From: Tritrichomonas musculus
Lineage: Eukaryota > Parabasalia > Tritrichomonadida > Tritrichomonadidae
Direction of reading: 5' to 3'
Assembly: GCA_039105265.1 (NCBI GenBank)
Contig: JAPFFF010000022.1
Span: 1,240,001-1,304,000, forward strand
Length of the DNA stretch: 64,000 nt
Below are positions 1 to 9,300 of the stretch, in pieces. The notes under the pieces are model-generated. The model saw only the letters and a list, made by a program, of their open reading frames with translations, was not told the origin of the DNA and did no database searches. Made by a program: the position numbers and the translations under genes. Numbering within the stretch: position 1 is the stretch's first letter; each line of letters opens with the position of its first letter.

Positions 1-329
1 TTCATGCAATTAAATAATTGAATCATATAATTTATAATAATAATTGGATTAACACTATTAAAAATTCAACCCAATTTTGGATAATCAGACAAATAATATA
101 TTATTCATTCTTCATATCTTTTAAAAAAATAAAGAAAAAAGAAAATAACAAAAAGAATTATAAAAAAATTTATAAAAAACAATTCTGTGCTAGTATTATG
201 AAGGTATCTGAGTTAAAAGAGTTAAAGGAATTAAATGATAAAATGATTCAATCGAAAGGAGCTTCTAAAAATAATTAAATGAGAAGTTTTTTTAATTTTG
301 CTCTAATCCAACCTGCAAAAAAGAAAGAA

Positions 330-870
330 AACTAAACAATTTGCATCTGTAATACGATTATGTTTGCAATTAATCAACATCTGCAATCCATCTAGACTGT
401 GATTTGTTTACATAATGTAATTCATCTGTAATTAGTCTTTATCTAGGATTTATCTAAATCTGTAATTAATCTTCGCCAATGAATCATCTCCATTTGCAAT
501 TAATTTAGATCTGTGAGTCGTAATATGCAATTTATCTCCAATTCGTTCTCGCTTTTGATTAACTTTTATCTGTAATTAACTCTCGAGTGTAATTCATCTA
601 AGTTTATAACTTATCTATATCTATAATTAATCTATATATGCAATTTGTGTTCATTTGTAATTAATATCCATCTACAATTCGTCTACGTATGCAATTAATC
701 ACTAATCCAAATTCATCTGTAATAGATTACTCATTTGCAATTCATCGAGATCTGTAAATAACTTTCATCTGTAATTTGTCTTCGTTCATAATTAACCTAC
801 ATCTATAATCGGTCTAGATTTGTAACTTGTCCACATATGTAATTCATCAATTATTCATCTATACTCCAAT
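330..870. repeat. Degenerate tandem repeat (ATCTGTAATT family)
   Basis: A stretch of about 540 bp is built from imperfect copies of an approximately 22-24-bp unit. It alternates ATCTGTAATTAATC-like and ATTTGCAATTCATC-like halves. Copies differ by many substitutions and small indels, so the array is old. No open frame of note crosses it, and I see no link to the Polinton genes downstream. Confidence 0.75.
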
Positions 871-1310
871 AAATATATAAAATTCATGATTTAAATACTA
901 AACAAGTTTTAACCTTAAATTGACCACTTTTGCCATTGGGGAAATCTATTGAATTTGTTGGGTTAAAATACCAGCTAACCAATTTACCTAAAAAGGCCAA
1001 AATTTCAGAGGCATATGGTTAAATAATTCACCTTTGGGTTTTGGGTAATTTACCCAAACAAAGTTATTTAATTTTATTTAACGTATATAATTAAATAAAT
1101 ACTTTTTTTTTATAAATATATCAATAAATTTTGAATTTTTTATTATAATAATTAGAAAAATATGATATTTACTAGTAATAAAAATAAAAAAAAGCTATTT
1201 TTTTTATTATTTCTGATAGTATTGAAATATTTTTACCCAATTATGCTTACCCAATGGGTAGGGTTAAAAAAACAATAACCCAATAGAATTTGGGTAAAAA
1301 ACGCATGATT
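871..1310. other. Gene-free AT-rich spacer with TTGGGTAA/TTACCCAA motifs
   Basis: No gene is visible. The 8-mer TTGGGTAA and its complement recur near both sides of this stretch (about 1030-1060 and about 1230-1300), with long A/T runs between them. This would fit a small inverted-repeat element. I could not define termini or a target duplication. Confidence 0.35.
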
Positions 1311-2812
1311 ATTCAACTCAATGCTCAATACAAAGTTGATTTGATATCCAATCTATCATTATCTAAGAATGCATCTTGTATAAAATATGCTCTAGCATAC
1401 AAAGATTTCAATCCTCATGAAAATTATAATCCTATACTCAAATACAACGAATTCATGCCAAACCCTAAATGGTGGCAATTCAAATGTGAAAATTATTACA
1501 AACAAGATGAACGATATAACTTATCTCATCCAATTAAAAGAGACTTATCAAAATGTGTTTCGTCCAATGATTAAAAAGAATTTCTCAAACTTTACAATGA
1601 CCCAATTAAAGGTAAATGTCATCTTTGTAAAGAGCATTTCACATATCAAAACAAACCAACTCTTGATAGAATTAACAATGATATTGGACATGAATTTTCA
1701 AATTGTTTGTTGGCTTGTGCTGAATGCAATAAACTTCGAAAACGAGATGACCCAAAAATAACTGCATTGAGAATTCAATTAAAAAAATATTGTAAACTAC
1801 ATCATCTTCCAACTTTGATAAATAATGAAGATGAATATTATACAATTCGTAATGCAATTGCTGGTGGATTATCAAAAGTAATGCATCGTGTTAACATCAA
1901 AGGTGAAACTCATATCAACAAATTCCGTTACGATGGAATTAATAACAAGGTAATCTCTTATGAAACTTCAAACGTTCAAACACATATTCTGGGAATTGAT
2001 TTCAATTCGCTTTATCCTTCATCATTTTCATCAAATTCACATCCATTTATTAAGTACCATGGTGGAATCATGTTCATGCCAGGTGCTTTCATCAGAAGAA
2101 TTGAAGCAAAGGATAAACAATCTCGAGAACGTTGTATGAAAATCATAACTTCAAATTCACGTTTTTCAAATAAACCAAATTATGTTTTCTATGCTGTTGT
2201 GAAACTATCATGTCCTAAATCGAAAATCAATTATTTCATTAATTTCCCACCAGTATTTCGAAACATCAATATCACAAATAATGAAGAAACAATTGGTTCA
2301 TACATGTACAATTACATGAAATCAAACAATTTAAATTCAATCGATAAGGAAGAACGTAAATTAACAATGTTGCTTGACACAAATGGGGAATACATGGTTT
2401 TCTCAAATTATTACCTCTGGTTCCTTCTTGACCATGGATTGGTAATCGATGATGTCAAATCTGTTTCACAATATGAATGTCACACTGGATTTAATATGTT
2501 TGTTAATGAATTTATGAAGAAACGTCAGGATATCATCTCTGGAAAGGAATATGGTAATGGCACTGAAAGCGACTCGAGCAAAGCGAACGAGAAGTTCTAC
2601 AAAATCTCAATGAATGGTTCTTATGGATATGATGGAATGAATACTGAGAAGTTCTCTAAAATCAAAATTTGTGATGCGAATAAGGCTTATCAATCAATTA
2701 TATCACAAACTTATATGGGTGGTGCTCAATTAAACGATAATACATTTATGATACAACATTCACCCAAATCATATCATTGCACAACTTGTTTACAAGAATC
2801 ACTTTGGACGCT
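1311..2812 (+). pseudogene. pPolB polymerase fragment (fossil Polinton piece)
   Basis: Partial copy of a protein-primed family B DNA polymerase gene. It is nearly identical at DNA level to about 43222-44695 of element C, so it is the same family and a recent copy. It contains the embedded HNH-like motif (TLDRINNDIGHEF, then CAECNKLRKR), motif A (GIDFNSLYPSSF) and the motif B region (MNGSYGYDGMN). The exonuclease part and the motif C end are absent. Upstream similarity starts abruptly near 1311, and the right side ends exactly where the TIR of element A begins. It is broken, with about one break besides the missing ends. A short GC-rich in-frame insertion (about 2557-2591) is absent from the copy in C. 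Confidence 0.85.
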
Positions 2813-3197
2813 AGTAGTATAAGAATAGGGACGTCTGGTTACCTACGACTTTTTATTGGAAACCCACCTCGGAAACCAAGCTCAAAATCAACTCTGAAAA
2901 AATAAATAAATTAACTCTAAAATTTAGTTGCAACCATGAATTACAAAATCAATTGTAGAATCAACTATAGAATTAATGTCAAAATCGATTCTCAGAATTT
3001 ATAGGAAACATACCTCGGTAACAAAGGAATAACACACTGAAAAAAACTAATTATCAAACTAATTACCAAACTAATTATCAAATCAATTACAACATTAATT
3101 CATAACACTAATATAGACACAAATAATAGAATTTATTGAAAAGTGAATTTTTACCTCAATTCTCACCAATTAGCTAACTAACTGAATTATATAATTA
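2813..3197. repeat. Left terminal inverted repeat of element A
   Basis: Starts AGTAGTATAAG and is complementary to the sequence running inward from 9300. It is identical for the first 113 bp, then diverges with small indels, and the pairing is still recognisable at the ACTGAATT motif near 3180. A subterminal stretch (about 3049-3100) carries tandem CAAACTAATTATC-like units. Confidence 0.9.
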
Positions 3198-3284
3198 ATG
3201 ACAGAATTAATTATTCTAACAAAGTTCCGAATCATGTTTTCAATTTGATTATCAAAGAAATCATAATGATTTTTTTCTCATAAA

Positions 3285-6200
3285 ATGGCTTTCAACCAAA
3301 ATTCATTTATTGATTTTACTAATAACGATATTGTTGAATTCATCAATACTATTAATCAAGGACTTAATGAAAACCTTGAAATTGCAGATACTAGACAATA
3401 TCGAGGAGGTGCTCGTTTAAGAAATATCAGAACTCTGGTTAATTATCTTAATCAACATAACGCTCAACAAATCATTGATCCTAATTTTGATGATAATGAT
3501 TTTCAAGAAAATCTTGATCAATTCATAATTCATGAACAAAATCGTCGTCAATATGAACAAAATTATCTAGATATCTTAAATCATGAAACAAATAATGAAA
3601 ATGAGTTGAACCAAACATATACTCAATATTACAACAAACAACACGAATTAAATAAATCTTATGAACGAAATTATCAAGATATCTTAAATCGTGAAGTTGT
3701 AAGTGATGATGAAACAAATGAAGAAAATATTCAATACTTTGAACGTCAAGCTGAAATTGAAAATGCAATTAAAAGGGCTTATGAAGCAGTTGATAATGCA
3801 ATTAATTTGATAAACAAATCCAAACCAAATCTCAAGAAAGTTGAACCAAAACTCATTAAAGATAAATCCCATTTACTTGAATATTATATTCCTGAAAATG
3901 AAGAATTATATGAATATATTGATAAATTTAATCACAAATTCGTATCGAAAAACAATGATTTCCTAATTATTAATGAACCTCATGATTTAGATAAAGCAGT
4001 TGAGGTTTGGGATTATTATAATTCATTCCCTTCATCCAAAGTAGTTAACAGAATTGATGATAATTGTCCTATCATAACATATTATTTCAATCAAATTTCA
4101 GCGTTAGATGATATTTATGAATCATTACAAGAAGTATTTTCAAAAGAAATCAAACCATTTAAATTACATTTTCAATTATCTGGTGTATTTGAAACTCCAA
4201 AATTTGATTTTGAGAATGATTTTGAACTATATGAATATGAAGCGAAAAATATTATTTGGAAGAATTATCGAGAATCAATTCCAACATTAATACAACTTCC
4301 TCAAGACATTGAAATTGTAAAATTATATATTGAATCAGTTCTTCATTCTTATGAAACATCACAATCTAACACTAAATTAACAATTGTTGGTTCAATTGCT
4401 TTTACAATATCAAGAATGATTAAAATCACTGGTAAGATTAATGGTTTACCTGATGTTTTCACCAAATCTCGTTCAATTATTGTTGATAATGTTGATGATA
4501 ATTTATGTTGGTATCGTGCTGTGTCAATCTGTTTGAACCCTAAATTGATTTCTGCAACTGAGAAGAGAAGAACACAATTCGCAAAACAAATGTTATTAAA
4601 GAAATATGGAATCGAATATTCAAATCACATGACAAACGATGAACGTGAAAAATCAAATAAAATTCTTAATGAATTTAATGGACTTGACATATATGAAATG
4701 AAATCTGAAGCTGAAGAACTGAAACTCAATATTAATATATATGACTATATTGAATCAATTAAGCAATATAATATTACTAATCAATGGAAATATAATGACT
4801 CAAATGATTTTCATTCAATGCTTCTATTCTCAAAGGGTAACATTCTTCACATCATGTTTATCAAACCGGATGGTGTTGAAACTCTTACAAACATACTTAT
4901 TTGTCCCAAATGTCGTTCATACTCAACTCAAAAAAAGCATAAATCATATTTATTGAAGCATATGAAATTATGTGATGGAACTTTCAAAAAGAACTTCATT
5001 CCAAACAAAGAACCACTTCCATTCTGCCCACATATACTTAACAATCCTGTTTATGAATATTGTTTGGCGCATCAATTAGAATGGAAACCTAACATTTATT
5101 ATATAACTTATGATTTTGAAACAATGGAACAAGTTATTGAAGAATCAATTGGCAAATCTGTTACAATCAACTCACGTTTGATTCCTCTTTCAGTTGCTTC
5201 ATGTGTTAAATCTGCTAATGGATTAACAACAAAACATTTCGATATAAGAACTGAAAACTTCATTCCAAAATGGATTAAATGGTTGTTTGACATGTCAATT
5301 TCAATATATAATGACAAAATCAATTATGCCAAATCAATTCTGAAACTTGATTCTGCCAAAGAATTACTCAAAATTGATAAAAATTTGAATGTCATAACTG
5401 TTTTCGGATTCAATTCTTCAAGATTTGATTCAAATTTATTCAAAAATTATTTCAATTATCATTTCGGAACATTAAGTTGGCACGCTACTGATTTAATTGG
5501 AACTGCTAGTTCATTAAAACAATTCATATTAACTTCACCAAATTATGAAACAAAATTACGTTTTATTGATGCTCAATCATTTGTTGCAGGAGGTACATTA
5601 AAACAATTTGGGACTGATTTTGGTCAAAGTGAATCATCTGTAATCCCGCTTAAGAGCGAGAAAGGAGTGTTCCCATATGAGGTAATCAACTCAAATAATT
5701 ACAATGAAGTCTTATCGAAATCAGAACCGTTTTCATACAATGATTTCTACAGTTATTTGAATCAATCTAACCCATTAACTAAGGATGAATATCAAACTTA
5801 CCTTGAGGATGCAACTAATTATAAAACAAGGTGGGATTACTTACTTGCCTACAATGATAATGATGTTGAAATGATGATTAAACCTATTGATTATTTGATT
5901 GAGTTAAACGCTCAATATAACGTTGATTTGATATCAAATTTATCACTTTCGAAGAATGCATCATGTATTAAATATGCTCTTGCATACAAAGATTTTAACC
6001 CAAATGGTAATTATAATGTTATACATAATTTAACAACATTTGTTCCTGATGAACAATGGTGGAAATACAAATGCTCAAATTATTTCGATCAAGACTCAAA
6101 ATATAATACAAAATTGCAAAACAAAATCAATTCTCTGTCAAAAAAATCAGTTCTGACTGATAATGAAAGAACCAAAATTGACATATGGACTTCAAAAATG

Positions 6201-8054
6201 AGAGATTTGTCGAAATGCATCTCTCAATCTGATTTCAAAGAGTTCATGAAACGTTATGAAAATGAGAATTTTTGTTACCTTTGTGGTGAGCATTTCACTT
6301 ATCAAAACAAACCAACTCTTGATCGAATTGATAATAACATCGGTCATGAATTAAATAATTGTAAATTTGCTTGTGCTGAATGTAATTGTTTACGTAATCG
6401 TAATGATGAATGTATAACTCGATTGAGGATTCAATTGAAGAAATTTTGTTCTGAAAATCATCTCCCAACATTAATTAACGATGAAGCTGAGTATCATTCA
6501 ATCCGAAAATCAATTACAGGAGGTATTTCCAATGTACTTCATCAAATGAATCTTAGAGGAATTACTCATATAAATAAATATCGTTTCGATGCAATTCATA
6601 ATAAAATTATTTCATATGATACTGAATATGTTATAACACATGTTGTTGGAATTGATTTTAATTCTCTTTACCCATCATCATTTGGATCTATCAAACATTC
6701 ATTTAATAAATATCATGGTGGAATTATGTTTATGCCAGGTAGGTTTCTAAATCGTTATAACGTTTATGATGAAAATGGTGTTAAAAACAACAAAATTTAT
6801 GACATTTGTTACAAAATCATCACTTCAAAAACAAGATTTGACAATAAATTTCCTGATAAATTATTTTATGCAGAAGTGAAACTTGTATGCCCAAAATCGA
6901 AAATCAATTATTTCATTAATTTTCCACCTGTATTTCGGAGTATCAACATCAAAAACAATAAAGAAACAATTGGTTCTTACATGTATGATTATATGGAATC
7001 AAATAAATTGGCTTCAATCGATAAAGAAGAACGTAAATTAACAATGCTTCTTGATACTCATAGTGAGTATATGTGTTTTTCAAATTATTATTTGTGGTTC
7101 TTGTTGGACCATGGTTTAATAATTGATGATATCAAATCGGTTTCAACATATGAATGTCACAATGGATTCAACAACTTCGTTACAGAATTCATGAAAAAAC
7201 GTCAAAACATATTATCTGGAAAGGAATCTGGTACTGAGAAGTTTTATAAAATGTGTTTGAATGGTTCCTATGGATATGATGGGATGAACACTGAAAAGTA
7301 TTCAAAAATCAAAATTTGTGACAAAAATCAAACATATCGTGCAATAATATCTGATTCATACATGAATGGTGCAAAACTAAATGATGACAATTATCTTGTT
7401 CAATCAAATCCGAAACATTATCGATGCACAACTTGTTTACAAGAATCACTTTGGACCCTTGATAACAGTAAGTATTGGTACTTAACGTTTTATTATGATT
7501 TTATGAATAAATGTCTTGATATGAACCGAATTCATGTTAATACTTGTGAAACCGATTCATTCTACTTCTCTGTTGCTGGCAACCTAAATGAACCCATCAA
7601 TCAAGAATTCAAATACGTAATCAAAAACAAGGAATTCTATGATAAACACATTTACGAATTCATGCCGAACCCGAATATTGGAACAGTTGATGACACAAAA
7701 AAACTACTTGGCTGTTGTGTTGAAAAATATGGTGAAAATCAAGTTGCATTGTGCCCTAAATGTTATTCAATATGGTCTGAAAACATTACTAAATCAATCA
7801 AATTAAAAGGTTTGTCACTCAAAAAGAATGATATTAACAAAGATGATTACATTGATTCTATCATTAATGGTACAATCAAACTTGGAAAGAATATTAATTT
7901 ACAAATGAATAACAATCAAATGAGTAAGGTAACAACCAAAAAAATTGCTGTTAATGCAACTCATACGAAAATGATAACATTATCAAATCAATCTTGTGTT
8001 CCTTTTATATTCGGATTGAGTGCAAATGATGTTGTCATTAACAATATGGACTAA
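3285..8054 (+). CDS. Protein-primed family B DNA polymerase with OTU-like and HNH-like modules (element A)
   Basis: 1589 residues. The order is an acidic, Asn-rich coiled region (about 1-240); an OTU-protease-like module (about 403-525) with DDNLCWYRAVS near the start and an ILHIMF histidine near the end; a CxxC/H/C zinc-finger-like stretch (about 539-566); the exonuclease motifs YDFETME (about 605), GFNSSRFDSN (about 707) and YNDNDVEMM (about 857); an embedded HNH/zinc motif (about 996-1040: CYLCG, TLDRIDN, CAECN); polymerase motif A FNSLYPSS (about 1122), motif B LNGSYGYDGM (about 1320) and a TDS-type motif C (about 1420). Family knowledge: such enzymes copy linear Polinton DNA from a protein primer. 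ATG at 3285 follows TTTTTTCTCATAAA. Its 3' end overlaps the convergent gene by 72 bp. The frame is open throughout. Confidence 0.9.
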   Translation: MAFNQNSFIDFTNNDIVEFINTINQGLNENLEIADTRQYRGGARLRNIRTLVNYLNQHNAQQIIDPNFDDNDFQENLDQFIIHEQNRRQYEQNYLDILNHETNNENELNQTYTQYYNKQHELNKSYERNYQDILNREVVSDDETNEENIQYFERQAEIENAIKRAYEAVDNAINLINKSKPNLKKVEPKLIKDKSHLLEYYIPENEELYEYIDKFNHKFVSKNNDFLIINEPHDLDKAVEVWDYYNSFPSSKVVNRIDDNCPIITYYFNQISALDDIYESLQEVFSKEIKPFKLHFQLSGVFETPKFDFENDFELYEYEAKNIIWKNYRESIPTLIQLPQDIEIVKLYIESVLHSYETSQSNTKLTIVGSIAFTISRMIKITGKINGLPDVFTKSRSIIVDNVDDNLCWYRAVSICLNPKLISATEKRRTQFAKQMLLKKYGIEYSNHMTNDEREKSNKILNEFNGLDIYEMKSEAEELKLNINIYDYIESIKQYNITNQWKYNDSNDFHSMLLFSKGNILHIMFIKPDGVETLTNILICPKCRSYSTQKKHKSYLLKHMKLCDGTFKKNFIPNKEPLPFCPHILNNPVYEYCLAHQLEWKPNIYYITYDFETMEQVIEESIGKSVTINSRLIPLSVASCVKSANGLTTKHFDIRTENFIPKWIKWLFDMSISIYNDKINYAKSILKLDSAKELLKIDKNLNVITVFGFNSSRFDSNLFKNYFNYHFGTLSWHATDLIGTASSLKQFILTSPNYETKLRFIDAQSFVAGGTLKQFGTDFGQSESSVIPLKSEKGVFPYEVINSNNYNEVLSKSEPFSYNDFYSYLNQSNPLTKDEYQTYLEDATNYKTRWDYLLAYNDNDVEMMIKPIDYLIELNAQYNVDLISNLSLSKNASCIKYALAYKDFNPNGNYNVIHNLTTFVPDEQWWKYKCSNYFDQDSKYNTKLQNKINSLSKKSVLTDNERTKIDIWTSKMRDLSKCISQSDFKEFMKRYENENFCYLCGEHFTYQNKPTLDRIDNNIGHELNNCKFACAECNCLRNRNDECITRLRIQLKKFCSENHLPTLINDEAEYHSIRKSITGGISNVLHQMNLRGITHINKYRFDAIHNKIISYDTEYVITHVVGIDFNSLYPSSFGSIKHSFNKYHGGIMFMPGRFLNRYNVYDENGVKNNKIYDICYKIITSKTRFDNKFPDKLFYAEVKLVCPKSKINYFINFPPVFRSINIKNNKETIGSYMYDYMESNKLASIDKEERKLTMLLDTHSEYMCFSNYYLWFLLDHGLIIDDIKSVSTYECHNGFNNFVTEFMKKRQNILSGKESGTEKFYKMCLNGSYGYDGMNTEKYSKIKICDKNQTYRAIISDSYMNGAKLNDDNYLVQSNPKHYRCTTCLQESLWTLDNSKYWYLTFYYDFMNKCLDMNRIHVNTCETDSFYFSVAGNLNEPINQEFKYVIKNKEFYDKHIYEFMPNPNIGTVDDTKKLLGCCVEKYGENQVALCPKCYSIWSENITKSIKLKGLSLKKNDINKDDYIDSIINGTIKLGKNINLQMNNNQMSKVTTKKIAVNATHTKMITLSNQSCVPFIFGLSANDVVINNMD

Positions 8055-8660
8055 TTGATTGATTACATTTGCGTGTGAATTTAATCGTTGTTCATTTGAT
8101 TCATTTTTTTGTTCAATTAATGCAATTCTGGAACAAATTTTACAAAACTTGTTAATTAATCCATTTAGTTCATTTGTGATACTTTTATTCATTTCTTGCA
8201 TCTCAGAACGAAATTCATCAAATGAATCATCGAGTTTGTTTTGTCTTTGCGTAACAGTTTGTTTATTCAATTCTGCTTTAGTGGAATAAATAACAAGAAT
8301 TCCGTTACGAGATGTAAATTTGTAATTCTCTAACGGGAATTGTTTGTTCAATTTCTTTGGATCCAATTTTTGGATTTCTGTATTATCACGAATCATTTTA
8401 CGTGCTGTTTGTAAATCATTTCTTTCAATTGCATCATAAAATAATTGTATAATATTAGATGAAGAATTTGTTTTTAAATCGCAAGCGAAGCTTGAGTCCA
8501 CATTGTGAATGAGACCTTCGGGCTTACGCACGACGGAGTCTGTTGAGTCTTGCTTTAGCAAGTCATCTTGGTTATAATTTTCAGATATTTGTTCGTTATT
8601 GTCGAAGTTGACATCTGAGTTGTTAAATTGAGTATCTGAATCTGATGCAGAATAATCCAT
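7983..8660 (-). CDS. Coiled-coil protein, LNK-YRIT family (element A)
   Basis: 225 residues, acidic Ser/Asn/Asp-rich N-terminus. A short globular part contains KKLNKQFPLENYKFT (about 104-118). A C-terminal coiled coil runs from about residue 130 to 215. The middle part resembles the LNKLYHIKGYRIT segment of the proteins at 23034-23435, 49998-50483 and 62238-62714, which are also followed by coiled coil, so I place it in that family (inference from aligned positions). In the other elements it sits beside capsid genes, while here it is the only companion of the polymerase. The codons for about residues 33-60 are GC-rich hairpin DNA (8482-8562). Function unknown. A replication accessory or primer-protein role is possible but untested. 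Confidence 0.7.
   Translation of the reverse strand: MDYSASDSDTQFNNSDVNFDNNEQISENYNQDDLLKQDSTDSVVRKPEGLIHNVDSSFACDLKTNSSSNIIQLFYDAIERNDLQTARKMIRDNTEIQKLDPKKLNKQFPLENYKFTSRNGILVIYSTKAELNKQTVTQRQNKLDDSFDEFRSEMQEMNKSITNELNGLINKFCKICSRIALIEQKNESNEQRLNSHANVINQLVHIVNDNIICTQSEYKRNTRLI
8482..8562. repeat. Cluster of GC-rich mini-hairpins inside a gene
   Basis: Visible stems: CAAGC/GCTTG with loop GAA (8482-8494), CAC/GTG with loop ATT (8499-8507), CTTGCT/AGCAAG with loop TT (8549-8562). Bases 8511-8540 match 49948-49977 at 29 of 30 positions. The cluster keeps the reading frame of the 225-residue gene. Confidence 0.8.
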
Positions 8661-8859
8661 TATTTGTGTTGTAATAAAAGTACAAAAATGATTACAATAA
8701 AATCATTATGATGTTGATTTACAATTTAAATTGATTTATGATTCATCAAATTTAATCAAATATTGTTAAAATTAATTAAAATTAATTAAGTTCTTTTATA
8801 AAGAACTGATTCTATAATTGATTCTGTAAGCTGTGTATCTAATTAGATTTGTACATCGA

Positions 8860-9300
8860 TTATACAATTCAGTTTGAGAATTCAATAGGTGAACTAATTG
8901 GTGAGAAATGAGTTGAGAATTCACTTTTCAATAAATTTGTATTTTTTGAGTATATTGGTGTTGACATTTGATGTTGAAAGCAGCGTAGCTGCCTGGCTCG
9001 CATAACGAGCTAATTAGTTTGATAATTGATGTTGTAAATAATGTTGGGAATTAATGTTGAAATTGATTCTGACAATTGATTCAACACATAGTTTCAGAGG
9101 TATGTTTCCTATAAATTCTGAGAATCGATTTTGACATTAATTCTATAGTTGATTCTACAATTGATTTTGTAGTTGGTTAGTACAATTAAATTTTAGAGTT
9201 AATTTATTTATTTTTTCAGAGTTGATTTTGAGCTTGGTTTCCGAGGTGGGTTTCCAATAAAAAGTCGTAGGTAACCAGACGTCCCTATTCTTATACTACT
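8860..9300. repeat. Right terminal inverted repeat of element A
   Basis: Complement of 2813-3197, ending CTTATACTACT at 9300. It is longer than the left copy, in part because a GC-rich double hairpin (8980-9010) is inserted here and missing on the left. Confidence 0.88.
8980..9010. repeat. GC-rich double hairpin in the right TIR of A
   Basis: GCAGC/GCTGC with loop GTA (8980-8992), then GCTCG/CGAGC with loop CATAA (8996-9010). The pair is absent from the matching place in the left TIR, which makes it look like an insertion. Confidence 0.8.

Larger units (their letters stand above)
2813..9300. mobile_element. Element A: short TIR-flanked Polinton derivative with pPolB only
   Basis: A 6488-bp unit bounded by inverted repeats that start AGTAGTATAAGAATAGGG. 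The first 113 bp are identical at both ends, and similarity continues with indels to about 390-440 bp. The AGT start matches the Polinton hallmark and elements B and C. Inside are only a long pPolB gene (+) and a coiled-coil protein gene (-). No integrase, capsid or ATPase gene is present, so by content it is either a deletion derivative or a satellite that borrows integrase. Its main genes are open. The flanks show no matching 5-6-bp duplication: the left flank is a pPolB fragment and the right flank a fibre gene. Confidence 0.8.

Noticed and set aside
18-278. 86-residue Lys/Asn-rich frame at the window start
   Set aside because: AT-rich low complexity, no recognisable domain. A chance frame at this base composition.
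9208-9300. C-terminal extension of the fibre gene into the TIR of A
   Set aside because: This part is the complement of the transposon end; the frame is open by chance only.
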